Shown: positions 23,901 to 35,900 of the stretch, one piece after another
Layout: the number at the start of each line of letters is the position of its first letter
Position numbering within the stretch: position 1 is the first letter of the stretch
Position numbers and translations under genes: made by a program
Notes under the pieces: model-generated
Database searches by the model: none
Told to the model about the DNA's origin: nothing
The model's input: the letters and a program-made list of their open reading frames with translations, nothing else
DNA from: Capra hircus
Lineage: Eukaryota; Chordata; Mammalia; Artiodactyla; Bovidae
Direction of reading: 5' to 3'
Length of the DNA stretch: 64,000 nt
Assembly (NCBI RefSeq): GCF_001704415.2
Contig: NC_030816.1
Location: 82,276,713 to 82,340,712 of the forward strand

Positions 23901-26900
23901 AGGCTTTGTAGGTGCTCAGCAATTGCTGGTTATTCTCATTGGAGAGCATGAACCTGAGCAGAGAGCGGAGGGGGCAACCTGAGAATGGAGTAGTGGACCC
24001 ACGGGGTGGAAGCTGCCCACGCGCTCACTCTCAGGCTGACACAGACTCACCTGCAGCGTGTTCATTCTGAGCTTAACGAGGGAGGTGCCCAACAGCAGCA
24101 TGCTCGGAGGAGGGGGACCTGGAGGAGGACGTGGAGGGACGTGAGGGATGGCTAAGCATCAGACCAGCTTCCTCCAAACCCCGGCACACGGGGGTCCCAC
24201 TCCCTTGGTCACAGACACCATCACGGCACCCTTCCATTTCCTCTCCCATCACAGTGCTAACGGTGTAATTGTTTGGTTGTTCAGCTAACTGTGTCCCACT
24301 AGAAGGTTAGTCCCAGGAGGACAGCGACTTGCCCATGGATTCTGCCTTGTTTCCAGAGCTGAGAAGCATGCCCAGCCCCCACTAAGCACTCAGTTAAGGT
24401 TGGAAGAACAGACGAGTGAGGATAAGAGGGATGGAAGTGACGCAGGGCTACAGCTCAAGGGAGGACCACTTCCTGGAGAAGTTACCAGGAGGCACTGTGG
24501 GCCTCAAACATGTCAACTCTTCTAAGACCTGGAGTCATCCGAAGAGAGCAGGAAGTCTGTGGGGATGTCTCGGGGAGATGAGGTTGCTGGCCCAGTCCTC
24601 CAAGCAGGCATTTCTATACCCGATAAGCCTGGCTGCAACTGAGAGCTCAAAGCTGGCTGTCTCTGGGCAAATGCAGCCACCAACGTGTTTGGTTTCATCC
24701 TCAGAGATTAAAATATTTTTTTGAACAAGTTTGCAATGTTTTGGAATCGGAAGGCTGTCACCCGAAAACTCTCATTTGAAGTCAAACTCTTCTCAAAGAG
24801 CTGAGTGGCAGCTGTCCCCTTTAGACACTGCTACCCGGCCTGTCCCTGCAGCAACTGGCCTTTACATTTACTGGTCTTGTCAGGAAGAACCCTGTCCCTC
24901 TGAGAGTGTATGAAAAGAATTCGAGAGATAGTCTTTTGTTATTCCTTTAGGAATCGCAGTTTCAGACTGAGTGTGAATGGAATTTCTTGTCCTAATTACC
25001 CAGGATTCAGGCTGTTGGTTTGCCTGGTAACCCTGTCCCCACTCCAACTTTCTAACCTTCACCCCATGAGGCCGGACACCATGCATTCTCTTCCACCCCA
25101 CCCCCACCCCCCAACTGTAGGTGCCCTTCCTCAGAGCCCCCGAGCAAATCCATGCGCGTCACACTTTGCTTTGGTAACTGTTAATACCTCTGCCTCTAAG
25201 TTTGCTGAGGGCAGGGGCTGGGTGTTCATGTTGGCATCTTCAAGCTAGTTGACAGCTTAGTGAGTGAATGAGAAACGCACAATGAAGGCAGCTGGAGCCT
25301 TTCATTTTCCCTCGTTCAGACTGACTTTAAATAGGCCCCCAGCAACATTTCAGGACCGTCAGGGGACATTTCAACCAGTGCTCCAAAGAGGGTCTGGAAA
25401 TATCTTCATCTATTCTTGATTTCAGAACTTCGGAACGGTGAGGCAAGATGCTAAATCTAGAAAGTGCTTTTGGTCAGCTCATGTCTCCACACCATTTAGA
25501 AACAGCTTGGACTGCGATGTTTCTGAACACTTGCTCCTGTCCGGGCGCCTTAGCTGAACGGTGACCTGCAGGGTCAGGCTGTCAGCTCTGTGGGAGGTGG
25601 GACCCCCACACACACCCCTCCTGAGAGCGCTTGTCCAGGCGCCTTAGCAGAATGGTGACCTGCAGGCTCAGGCTGTCAGCTCTGTGGGAGGTGGGACCCC
25701 CACACACACCCCTCCTGAGAGCGCTTGTCCTGGGACAGAAAACCTGCACGCTCTGGTAGTCACAGTTCAGAAAAGGTTTGTGGGAGAAGCTGCCAGAAAA
25801 GCTCCCCTGTCCTCATCACTTGGGTGTGTCAGAGGTTTGCCCCAGTTTTTAACGTCTTTGGGGTCACAAACCTCTTTGTGAAAATGGAAGGTTACAGACC
25901 CCATCGCCAGAAAAATGCAGACACCTATGGGGGAGAGCATGGCAACCCACTCCAGAATTCCTGCCTGGAGACTCCCCATGGACAGAGGAGCCTGGTGGGT
26001 TACAGTCCATGGGGTCGCACAGAGTCAGACACGACAGAAGCCACTTACCACACAGGCATGGGTGTCTATGCAGACACCTTTCAGACAACCGAAGGCATTC
26101 CTGGACTCCCACGGCCATTCTCTCGCTGAGATGACGCTCTGAAAGCAAAGGGTGGCTGAACTAGCGCGCTGTTCCGTCCGCTGGGCGCAAGGAGTGAGAG
26201 GCAGTCCTACATTCACTCCATTGTGAACCCGTGTCTGACACCCCCCTCCACCCCCTCTACCCACGGGCCGGCCTCGGCGCTCGAGGGGCTCAGGGGAGGT
26301 GGTCGCGCCGCGGGGGCTCTCCCCAGCGGCCTGGAAGCAAGGCATGCCAGGGCTGCCCACCCCTCCACCGGCCCGCGCCCCCTTCCCGGCCCGCGCCCCT
26401 TCCCGGGCCCCTGTCCCTTCCCCAGCCCTGCACCTCCTCCCCCTCCCCCGACGCGGCCCCTCCCCGCGGCGAGCCGCTTCCGCGCACGTGACCAGGCCGC
26501 GCGTCGCGCTCCGGCGAGTCTCCGGGAGCCGGCGCTCCCCCGGCCGCTGTCTCTCCGGCTCCGGCTGCCGCGGCCGCAGTGAGCGCCCCGAGCCCGCCCG
26601 GCGCCGAGGGCCGCGCCGCCGCGATGGAACCGTGAGTGCCGGCCCGGGCGAGGGGGAGCGGGGTTGTGGGGCGGGGAGTCCCTGGTTCTCCCCGGGCCCG
26701 GAGTTGGGGCTTCTCCGTCCGGCTCCGGGAGGCCGGCCGCGGGACCCCCGCCCACGTGGAGCCCGGGGGCCCGGGGAGGGCGTGCCGCCCGCGCTTTGCG
26801 CGGGGCACTCGGCGCAGGGGCCGCTCCACGGGCTCGCCGGCCCAGCTGGAGTTGGCGTCGGAGACCGGGTCAGGGTTCCAGGGCGGGACTCGGCCCCAGC

Positions 26901-29900
26901 GCAGCGCAGGAAGGCCCTGCTCGCCCCGGGGAGCCGGGGGACCCCGTTTTTCCCCAGCGCAGCGCTATGGAGATGGCTGAGAAGTGCCTTGCCCCCCAGC
27001 TGGAGCCCCTGCCCGGCCTTCCCGCTGCAGAGGCAGTGACCCCCCTGCCCCGGGCCGAGGCCCTGTTCATCCCTGCTTTCTGTCCAAGCGCCAGGTAGAG
27101 GGCGGGGCGCTCCTTGGGCTCTTTGCTGATGCTGCCACGTTGGGAGCCCGCTGCAAGCCTCTTTAGATGTGGGGGACACGAGGCTTACGAGTTTTACAGT
27201 CTGCTGACTTCAGGCTTATTATTTCTGTGACGTGAAGGGGTTTTAATGAGTAAAAAAACCTGTTCGTGGCCTCACAGACGCCGTCCCTGAAGCTTGCAGT
27301 TGACGCCACAGAGTCACCTGGGTGTTCCTCAGGGGACATCTGGAAAAGGAGAGAGAATTAAGAAAGAAGTTTTAGTATTTGAGTCCTAAACGGTGGCGAG
27401 AAGGGAGTCCCTGTGTCTCTGTGGTGGGGAGCGGCATCTGTGATGGGAGGTGAGGAGGGCAGTTACCCAAAATCGAAGGCTGCCCTGAGAGGGGACTGTG
27501 AGAGTGTCTCTGTGTGTCTGAGGTTTTAGAGGCTGAAAGGTTTGCAGTGCACTTCTGCTCATTTCTCTGTGGACATAGAGAGGCAGGATCTGGGCATGTT
27601 GCCTGAATGCAAACACATGTGTTGCAAGGATAGGTTTTTCCTCCTACTTGTGTAGAAGTTTCTGACCTGATCATTTTAGCTCAACATGGGAAACCTGACT
27701 TGCATAACGTATCAGTCCCAGATGGGTGTTTGAAAGGTCTTCCTTTTAATTAACCCCAGAGGGAGGTAGGATAGCAGTACTGCCTCTGCCCAACTCTGGG
27801 GTGCAACATTCATTTGTGAAGTGAGAAGTGAAAGTGTTAGTTGCTCAGTCCTGTCCAACTCTCTGCGACCCCTTGGACTGTAGCCCGCCAGGCTCCTCTG
27901 TCTATGGGATTTCCCAGGCAAGAATATTGGAGTGGGTTGCCATTTCTTCCTCCAGGGGATCTTCCTGACCCAGGGATCGAACCCACATCTCATGCACTGC
28001 AGGCAGATTCTTTTCCATCAGAGCCACCAGGCAAGTCCAGTTATGTGAACAGCACTTCTGAGAACACTGAAATTGTGACCCTGTGGCCTAGTGACAAGGA
28101 GCATGTTGAGGTCCTCACGTACTGAATCTCCTTGGGCCCGCAGAGCGTGGCAGCCCGAGTCTTAGAGTCGCTCCCCTGCGGAGGGTCGGCCACCAGATGC
28201 TGTCCTGTCGAGCAGGGGGCCCAGCATTGCTTATACAGAGGTCAGCTGGCCACCATTGTCCAACACTCAGAACGGTACAGACCTGAAAATGAGGAAAACG
28301 TCTTTGGCAACAAATAAAAATCCTACCTTCTGGCTGTATTGGCCTTGCTCTCCACCTTTCAGTTTTGCTGTTGGACGCCGCCAACCTGCTGACTCCAGCC
28401 CGCCATCTCCTTGAGACCTGACACCATACCTTCCATTAAGTTGCAGAGCTCTGATGGAGAGATAATCGAAGTTGATATTGAAATTGCAAAACAGTCTGTG
28501 ACCCTCAAGACTATGTTGGAAGATTTGGGAATGAGTGATGAAGGAGATGATGATCCAGTCCCCCTGCCAAACGTTAATGTGGCAATATTAGGAAAGGTCG
28601 TTCAGTGGTGCACCCACCACAAGGATGACCCTCCTCCTGAGGATGATGAGAACAAAGAAAGACGAACAGACAATATACCTGTTTGGGATCAAGAATTCCT
28701 GAAAGTTGACCAAGGGACACTCTTTGAGCTTATATTGGCAGCAAACTACTTAGACATTAAACTTTTGCTTGATGTTACCTGCAAGGCTTGGTAATATGAT
28801 CAACGGGAAAACTCCTGGGATTTGAAAGACATTCAATATCAAGAATGATTTTACTGAAGAAGGGGAAGCCCAGGTACACAAAGACAACCAGTGGTGTGAG
28901 GAGAAGTGAAATTTCATGTCTGGTGCCGTAACACTGTAAGGAATATTCCAAATGCTAGTTGCACTGCTTTGTTTATAATGGTTAATATTGGAAAAACAGG
29001 CAACAAATGCAGCAGCAAGTCAACTGTGTTAGCAGAACGTTGTCCTCACTGCACGTGTAGTTTCAGTACAGTTCCCAAACTTGCAGCCCAGTTTCTTCTA
29101 ATGATCAAAAGTTCCTTTTCTTTGCTCTGAATAAAATTGAACTGTGGGATCCCTATGGAAAGTGGCATTTGGGGCTTTCTCTTTTTGTAAAGCAATTTCT
29201 ACCTAGTTTATTGTCCAGTTAATTTTGGTTTAGTGACTTTTAAAATTGGCATTGTAAATAAAGCACTTGCAAAACAAAAAAAAAATCCTACCCTCCAAAA
29301 AAGCCTGGAAATCTAGAGCAGGGCTCCAGTGCCTGGTGGGGTCAAACCTCGTACATGTGACGAGGAACCCACGGCACCAAAGGTGAGAAGTGACGGGGCA
29401 GGAAGAGAAGCCGGGAGCAGGAACGGGCTAGGGAGGCTGGGAGCGAACAGAGCGGCTGCAGGAGCAGGCTTCCGGGCTGGGGGCATTCACGCAGGGCTGT
29501 TGCCCTGACCTCTGCTCAGATGCGTCCCAGCCTATTCTTTTTAAAAGGTCAGGAGAGGTTGCCATCAGAACCAGTCAGAAAAAAAAGGGTTCCCAGTTCT
29601 TAAAGCTTTATGCTTAAGTTTCCTGCAAACTCCTTTTCTGGTAGTACTAGGGAAGCGAGAGGTGCTGGGAGTTAAAGGAGGGGACGGGGGAGGGAGTGTC
29701 TCAGTTTCTTGCTAAAAGTGACTAACAGGAACACCTGTTTGAGCTGCACAGACCCAAGTGGCTGAGATTTCTCGGGTTCATTTGTTGCTTTGCTCTGACG
29801 CAGGCCATTTTTCTGACGGTTTCCATCAGGTTGCCTCTTGTGTGTGTCTCGATTGGCATTTATGGCCAGTTTTTAAAGAATGTATTTTGCAAGTCTCCTT

Positions 29901-32900
29901 CCACCTGGGTGCATTTAAGCGTAGAAAAAAAATGTGTTATTCAGACTTCTGCAGCAGCAAGCAGGTGGCACAGGGGAGCCTTGCGGTGGTGGCTGTATCC
30001 CAGGTCTTCTGAGTGTCCTGGGGCCATAGGGGACAGCAGACCTGAGTGAGTGTCCTGTTCGTTCGTTCAGCTGTAGAGCTAGTTAGATTTGCGTCCCTTA
30101 CTTAGGATGGTCTCTTTTCTGAACTGGAAGGATCTCTGGAACTAACGAAAGATGACAGTGCGTTTACTGTGAGTCAGGTGCTCGTGTGGCACTTTGTCAT
30201 TCCACGTAACCCTCATCGCCTCCCTTCCTGTCAAGAGGTTTCTCTTATCCCAGTTTTCCAGATGAGGACACTGAGGCGCAGGGAAGTCCAGGCGAGTTTC
30301 TCCAGGTCACTGAGGACAAAAGCCTGGGAGTGGGCTCCAGGGCCCACGGTCTTGGGGCTCATGCACCCGGCTTCAGTCACAGCTGGCCCTGACCGAGCAT
30401 TCGCCAAGTTCCCCGTCGTAACTCACCTCGTTATCACAGCAGCCCACGGCAGCAGGGTCCCTCGGTTTCCTGAATTTTACAGTTCAGGAATTAGGGGCTC
30501 TGGAAGGGAACGTGGTTCTCCCCAGATCACCCTGCTGGTCGGTGGGGCAAAGGCCTTCCAGCCCGGCCCGCTGGCCTCTGGAGCCTGCAGTTCTTAACCT
30601 CTGGGCTGGGGGCTGCCTGGCCCGGGGCCTGCTTCCTTGCTCTGTTTGCCATGGAAAGGGTATTCGATGACCTGACCAACACGCTCCTGGGTCTGTGTCC
30701 CTGGGGGTGTGGCCTGGCAAGCAAGGATAACACGTGAATTCATGGTTCCTTGAGCAGCTTGGAACATCATTCATCAGAATACATTTTGAGTTTGTTGGGC
30801 CTTGAATATCTGCCTAATGGCCTTTTGGAATAAGGATAATTTTTTGTGATATATTCAAGTTGGTTGATTGAAATTTCAGAATTCTTGGGACTTGCCTGGT
30901 GGTCCAGTGACTGGGATTCTGTTCTCCCAGTGCAGGGGCCTCAGTCAGGGAACTAGATTCTACATGCTGTGACAAAGAGTTCGAGTGCGGTAACTAAGAT
31001 CTGGCACAGCCAAATAAATAAAAATATTTTTTTAAAAGAAGTTTCAGAATTCTTACTCTCCTTTGCAAACCCCATTAAATGGTGAGTCATTTAAAATGGG
31101 GAGTTTGGGGAGGCTATGGTAGAGTGGTGGGTCTCCTTTCCACTTCTGACCTTGTGGGTTCAAATCCCACCTCCGTGTCCTGCTGACTGGGACCTTGGCG
31201 GGTATATGCTCTGCCCAGCCTCTGCTCTCCCATCTGTAAATTGGGTCGATGATACCTGCCTCACAGGGAGACACCTGACTGGGTACCAGGTAGGTGCTTA
31301 GGGAATACACCTGATGTTGGGTGGGCTCTCTGATCCAGAGGAGGGGCGATATTACACAGTGGATCTTCAGGGGTATCAGGAGGATGAAAACAGGTTTGTT
31401 TGTTTGTTTTTTAAGAAAAAGTAGAGGGTAGGGCAAAAGCACCATTCCTATTCATAACTAATGCAGCTGAGTCCCTCCTCTGTGCTTACCACACTCTTCT
31501 GAGAGTTTCATTTTTGTCTCCCTCCCTGTGGGTATTATTCTGCCCACCTCTGATTTTTGGACGAGGACACTGACGCCCCGAGAAGTTACCTGCTTGCCCA
31601 CCCAGCGTCTGCCTAGGAAGTGGGGAAGCCAGGGTTTGAACCCAGCCTGACAGGCACCAGGCCGGCCCTTTGGGCCCTGGGAGATGAGACCACTTTTTGA
31701 TACAGATTGTGAGAAAAATGAAGTCTTAACTGAAACGTGAGAACTAGCCGAGAGATGGAGCATCCCTTTCCACCGCCCAGATTCTATGTTTCTAATTCTA
31801 CAGTGGGAAACCTGGGTATATGGTGAGCAAACAGCAGTATTTGTAATCCTGAAGCAGCTTTAGTCTGTATTTACCCACTGTACCGTGACTCAGTGAGCCG
31901 AGCAAAGACAGGTAATTCTTTGGTGTCACGGGGATGTGTCAGAGCTGGACAGAATCTGTGATGGCATCTTCTGGGACAGAAGTCTGCAGGCTGACGCTAC
32001 ATCAGGGCTGGCTAAGGCTCTCACGTGGAGAAAACGTGACTCTGAGCCCGTGCAGCTTCTGGGGCTCTTTCTCCCACCCGGCTGCACGCTGATCACCCCC
32101 TGTGGGCTCTTGTCACCGCAGAAGCTGTGGTACTCCCTGCCCCCACCCCTTTCCACCTCGCTGAGACGCACCCTGAAGCATGTTCTCTGCTCACTCAGGT
32201 GTTGTCCACCGCCTGGCCCTTCTGCTCTAGCCGATAAAGAGGCTCATTGAGTGCTCGCCTCCCCCGAGGTTTCTTTCTAATGCTGTTTTATTAACTCTTA
32301 TGAGGCCTGCGTGGGAAGGAGAAGTGCTTAGTGGGCCAAGGAGCATTGGCCATCAGCCGCTCAGGAGTGCCCTGTGGCCCTGATGGGACCCGGGCTTGTC
32401 AGCTGGCCAAAGGTGCCCCAGGGCGGGCCCTTGCTGGGAACCGCCTTGGCCAGCTCGCTGACACCAAGGGCAAAGGTCAGAGCCACAGAAGCATTAGAGA
32501 AAGAAGTTGCTGCTGCTGCTAAGTCACTTCAGTCGTGTCCAACTCTGTGCGACCTCATAGATGGCAGCCCACTAGGCTTCCCCATCCCTGGGATTCTCCA
32601 GGCAAGAACACTGGAGTGGGTTGCCATTTCCTTCTCCAGTGCATGAAAGTGAAAAGTGAAAGTGAAATCGATCAGTCGTGTCCGACTCTTAGTGACCCCA
32701 TGGACTGCAGCCCACCAGTCTCCTCTGTCCATGGGATTTTCCAGGCAAGAGTGCTGGAGTCGGGTGCCATTGCCTTCTCCGAGAGAAAGAAGTTACATGT
32801 TGACAATTAACGTAGCAGGGAAAATAATGAGAACCTGGGGGAAACCAGGGAAACACCTGGCGTTTGTGAGGCACAGCACACGACACCCTGAGGGCAGAGG

Positions 32901-35900
32901 GGAGCTCCAGGTGGGGGTTTTGGAGGGGCTGCAGATGGTTGTAACCCATGGGGAAATCCGGGGACAGGCGTGTGCGCCCCCTCCCTGTCCTGCAGGGGGA
33001 GACAGCTGCTTCCTCAGAGCAGCCAGTTGTGGGGGCCCTCCTAGGAGCCAGGACCTCAGCGGGTCCGGGAGGGTGGGGGCTGGAGGGAAGGGCTGGATGG
33101 TGGCCTTGGGGACGGATGTTGGCCTCGACAGCAGTGCCTCAGTGCCGGGGACGCCCGGGGACTGTTTCACATTCAGAAAGGGCCGCCCAGGTGCCTTGAA
33201 CTAGAAGGTTTCCACGTCTCCATGACTGCCTTGAAGTTTTGCTTTTCGTTTTGGTTTGTTTTTAGGGTGTGGGTATCAATGGGAAGCTTTCGATTCCAAT
33301 AGAATATTTCATGAAATGTGGCTGACACATCCGGGGGCAGGGGGTGTCTGGAATTTGAGGCGGGAACATCCAGGGTTAATCTGATGGCTCTGGGGACCCG
33401 GGCGTGGACGGGGGCGACCGGCGGTGGGGGGAGGTGTCTCCATCTTTCTATTCCCGCATCCTCATCTGTGGGCGGCAGCCACCCTCTTACGTGTGGCGTG
33501 GTGACAGGCAGTGCCTCCCCTCAGTCACGGGCACTGAAGGCAGGCAGCACCCGGCTGGTTTCCCTCAGGCTCCAGGCCAGCAGAGAGGCAGGCTGGGAAG
33601 GGGAGTCTGGCATTTCAGCCTCTGTTGTGAGGGGGCTGGTTTTGCTATCAGAGGACCAGGGTGGGAGGCGGGCAGAGGATGCTCCTGGAAAGACAGCAGC
33701 AGGTAGTGCTTCCTCCGCGCCCTGAAGATCCCTTCCTCCCGCGGCCATGTGTCCCAGCGGACACACCCCCAGGTGTGTAACACGCATGCCCCCAAGAGTC
33801 CTGAGGTGCTTGGCTGTCACTGTGAGTGACAGGGGAGTCGCCGGAGGTCTGGCTTCCACGGGAGCGGATGGGGGGACCAGAGCTCGGGGAAGGGGGCGGT
33901 GGGAGCTGAGGGGGGTTCACAGGATGACAGGGGCCATGCTGTCCTGGGGAAGCCAGCAGAGGCTCAGCCTGCACAGTGAGAAGGGCCGAGTCTCGTGTAG
34001 CTTGAGGGTTTTATGGACACGTCGACGGTGGGAGCGAAGAAAAGAGTCCAGAGGCTTCCGGCCTCAGCAGCCCGGTTGGAGCTGCCGTTCCCGAAGCTGG
34101 AAGACTGCAGGGCCTCCGTGGGAGGCCAGGGGTCCGGCTGTCAGCGTGGCACCCCCGAGACGCCCACCCGACATCAGCGTGGAGACGTTCCGCCCGCGCC
34201 AGGCCAGGTCCAGCCGGGCTGAGACAGGACCGTGCTGTGCTCACCCCTGAAGCAGGCTGCCCTGCCTGGGGAGTGAGAGCTGAGCGGAGCAGCAGGAGCG
34301 GCCTTGAGGGGCCCCCGTCAGGTGAAGAGGGTGCTCGCCCGGGAGAGCCCTGCAGGACGGGTGTCCCGCCATTTTTTCCTCCTGGGAATGGATATCTCCA
34401 CAAACACCCCTTCCTTGGAAGCGTCCCTGGGAAATGTGATGAATGCCCATGGTGGAGGGGAGGGAGGGCTCGCTGTGATTTGGATTAAAGCTGCAATTTT
34501 GGGTGTTGGCTTTCTAAGAAAGGGGTTTGTAGGTTCTCTAGGAACTATGTCTGTGATATCGTAAATCACCTGTGAAACTGAGATTTAATTTAGAAGGGAC
34601 CCAGAGAGTCCAAGCTGGCGCTAAGGTGATAGTCTTTTCCATCACATTGGAAAGGTCTTCCAAGGGTGGAAGGGCTCCATAGAGGCCAGGATTTTTGCGA
34701 GTGTGTGTGTGTGTGTTAGATGCCTGAGTGTGGAAAGATACACGGACCCAGAGAGGAAGACTGATGTATGGGTCCCCTCAAGAGAAGAATAGAGACATGG
34801 TTGTGAGCCAGCAGGATTGTGTAGGAAGTCTTCCTGCCCTGCTTATCGAGGTGGACTTCATTTGTGGCTGCGCTTGACCCGGCCAGGGTTCATGGGGAGA
34901 CAGGAGCCGGTTCCCTGCTCCAGAGCCTCTCACCACCAACTAGAGGGAACCGCATGAACACTTTGGTGAAAACTAATAAAAGTTGAGTTGAATAGATGTT
35001 TTCTGAGTGCGTACCGTGTGTCTGTCTGGCATCTATGCAGTTAATTGATGCTTTATTTTCAAGCTCTCAGCTCTGTAGTGCGGACCACACATGCTGTAGT
35101 GGTTTAATAGTCTGGGCAGCCAGTGCAAGCAATGGAGAAGCAGGAGAAAGCTTCATGGAGAAGGTGGGACACAGAGGTGAGCCGTGAATACTGGGTCAGA
35201 TTCTGATAGCAGGGAGAACAGAGAGCGTTTCAGATCGGGAGAGCAGTACATGAATGGGCTTGTCTGGCATCTGGCTCAACCTCATTGGGAAGCTTTATAG
35301 AACTTAAGCCCTATATCCTGGAGTCTGACACTTGTGTTTGAACTCTGCCTCTGCTTCGTTAAGAATCCACCTGCAATGCAGGAGACCTGAGTTAGATCCC
35401 TGAAGTGGGAAGATCCCCTGGAGACAGGAAAGGCTACCCACTCCAGTATTCTGGCCTGGAGAATTCCATGGGCTATACTGTCCATGGAGTCGGACAGGAC
35501 TGAGCGACTTTACCTTTCTCTTTCTGCGTTGAGATCCAGGACAAGTCACCTGCCTCAGTCTGAGCATTCTCATCTGTGAAATGGGACCGTTAATAGTCCG
35601 TACCTCAGAAAGCAGGTGTGATGACTCAGGGAGGTAGTGATTCTTGTAGGATACATGCAGGGTGGTAGGAATTTAGGGAAGGATTGGGGGGACCCTCGAA
35701 ACCCATAGCAAGGAGTTTAAACTGAGTCGAGTTGGCTATGGGAGCCACGGAGGCCTTCTGTGCCGCGGTAACATGTTACGGTGCTGTGATACCCGCAGAG
35801 GAAGACGCACCTGGAAGACTGTTCCCGGGCTTACGTGGGAGGGGGACCAGGGCCTGGATTGCGAGGCTGGCATGCGGGGAGCAGAGAGGAGGAAGCGTGG

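Larger units (their letters stand above)
26200..27110 (+). promoter_or_regulatory. TMEM181: CpG island B, promoter of exon 1b
   Basis: A second strong CpG island is centred on the exon 1b ATG at 26624. It contains a CACGTGAC E-box at 26485-26492, about 135 bases before the ATG, GC boxes, and a short GC-rich tandem repeat at 26369-26420. No TATA box is visible. The overlapping long open frames on both strands (up to 384 codons on the minus strand) reflect lack of A/T, not genes. Confidence 0.8.

Noticed and set aside
26025..27179. A 384-codon minus-strand open frame and several long + frames across CpG island B
   Set aside because: Pro/Arg/Gly/Ala-rich composition on all frames is what stop-poor GC-rich DNA gives. 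No domain, and the region is explained as the exon 1b promoter.
28132..28317. A 61-codon + frame just before the SKP1 pseudogene
   Set aside because: No splice context or family resemblance; its end abuts the pseudogene target-site duplication. Left unannotated.
31105..31175. tRNA-like segment with GTGGGTTCAAATCCCACC
   Set aside because: It is followed by the MIR core, so it is the tRNA-derived head of an old SINE. It does not fold as a complete tRNA by eye.
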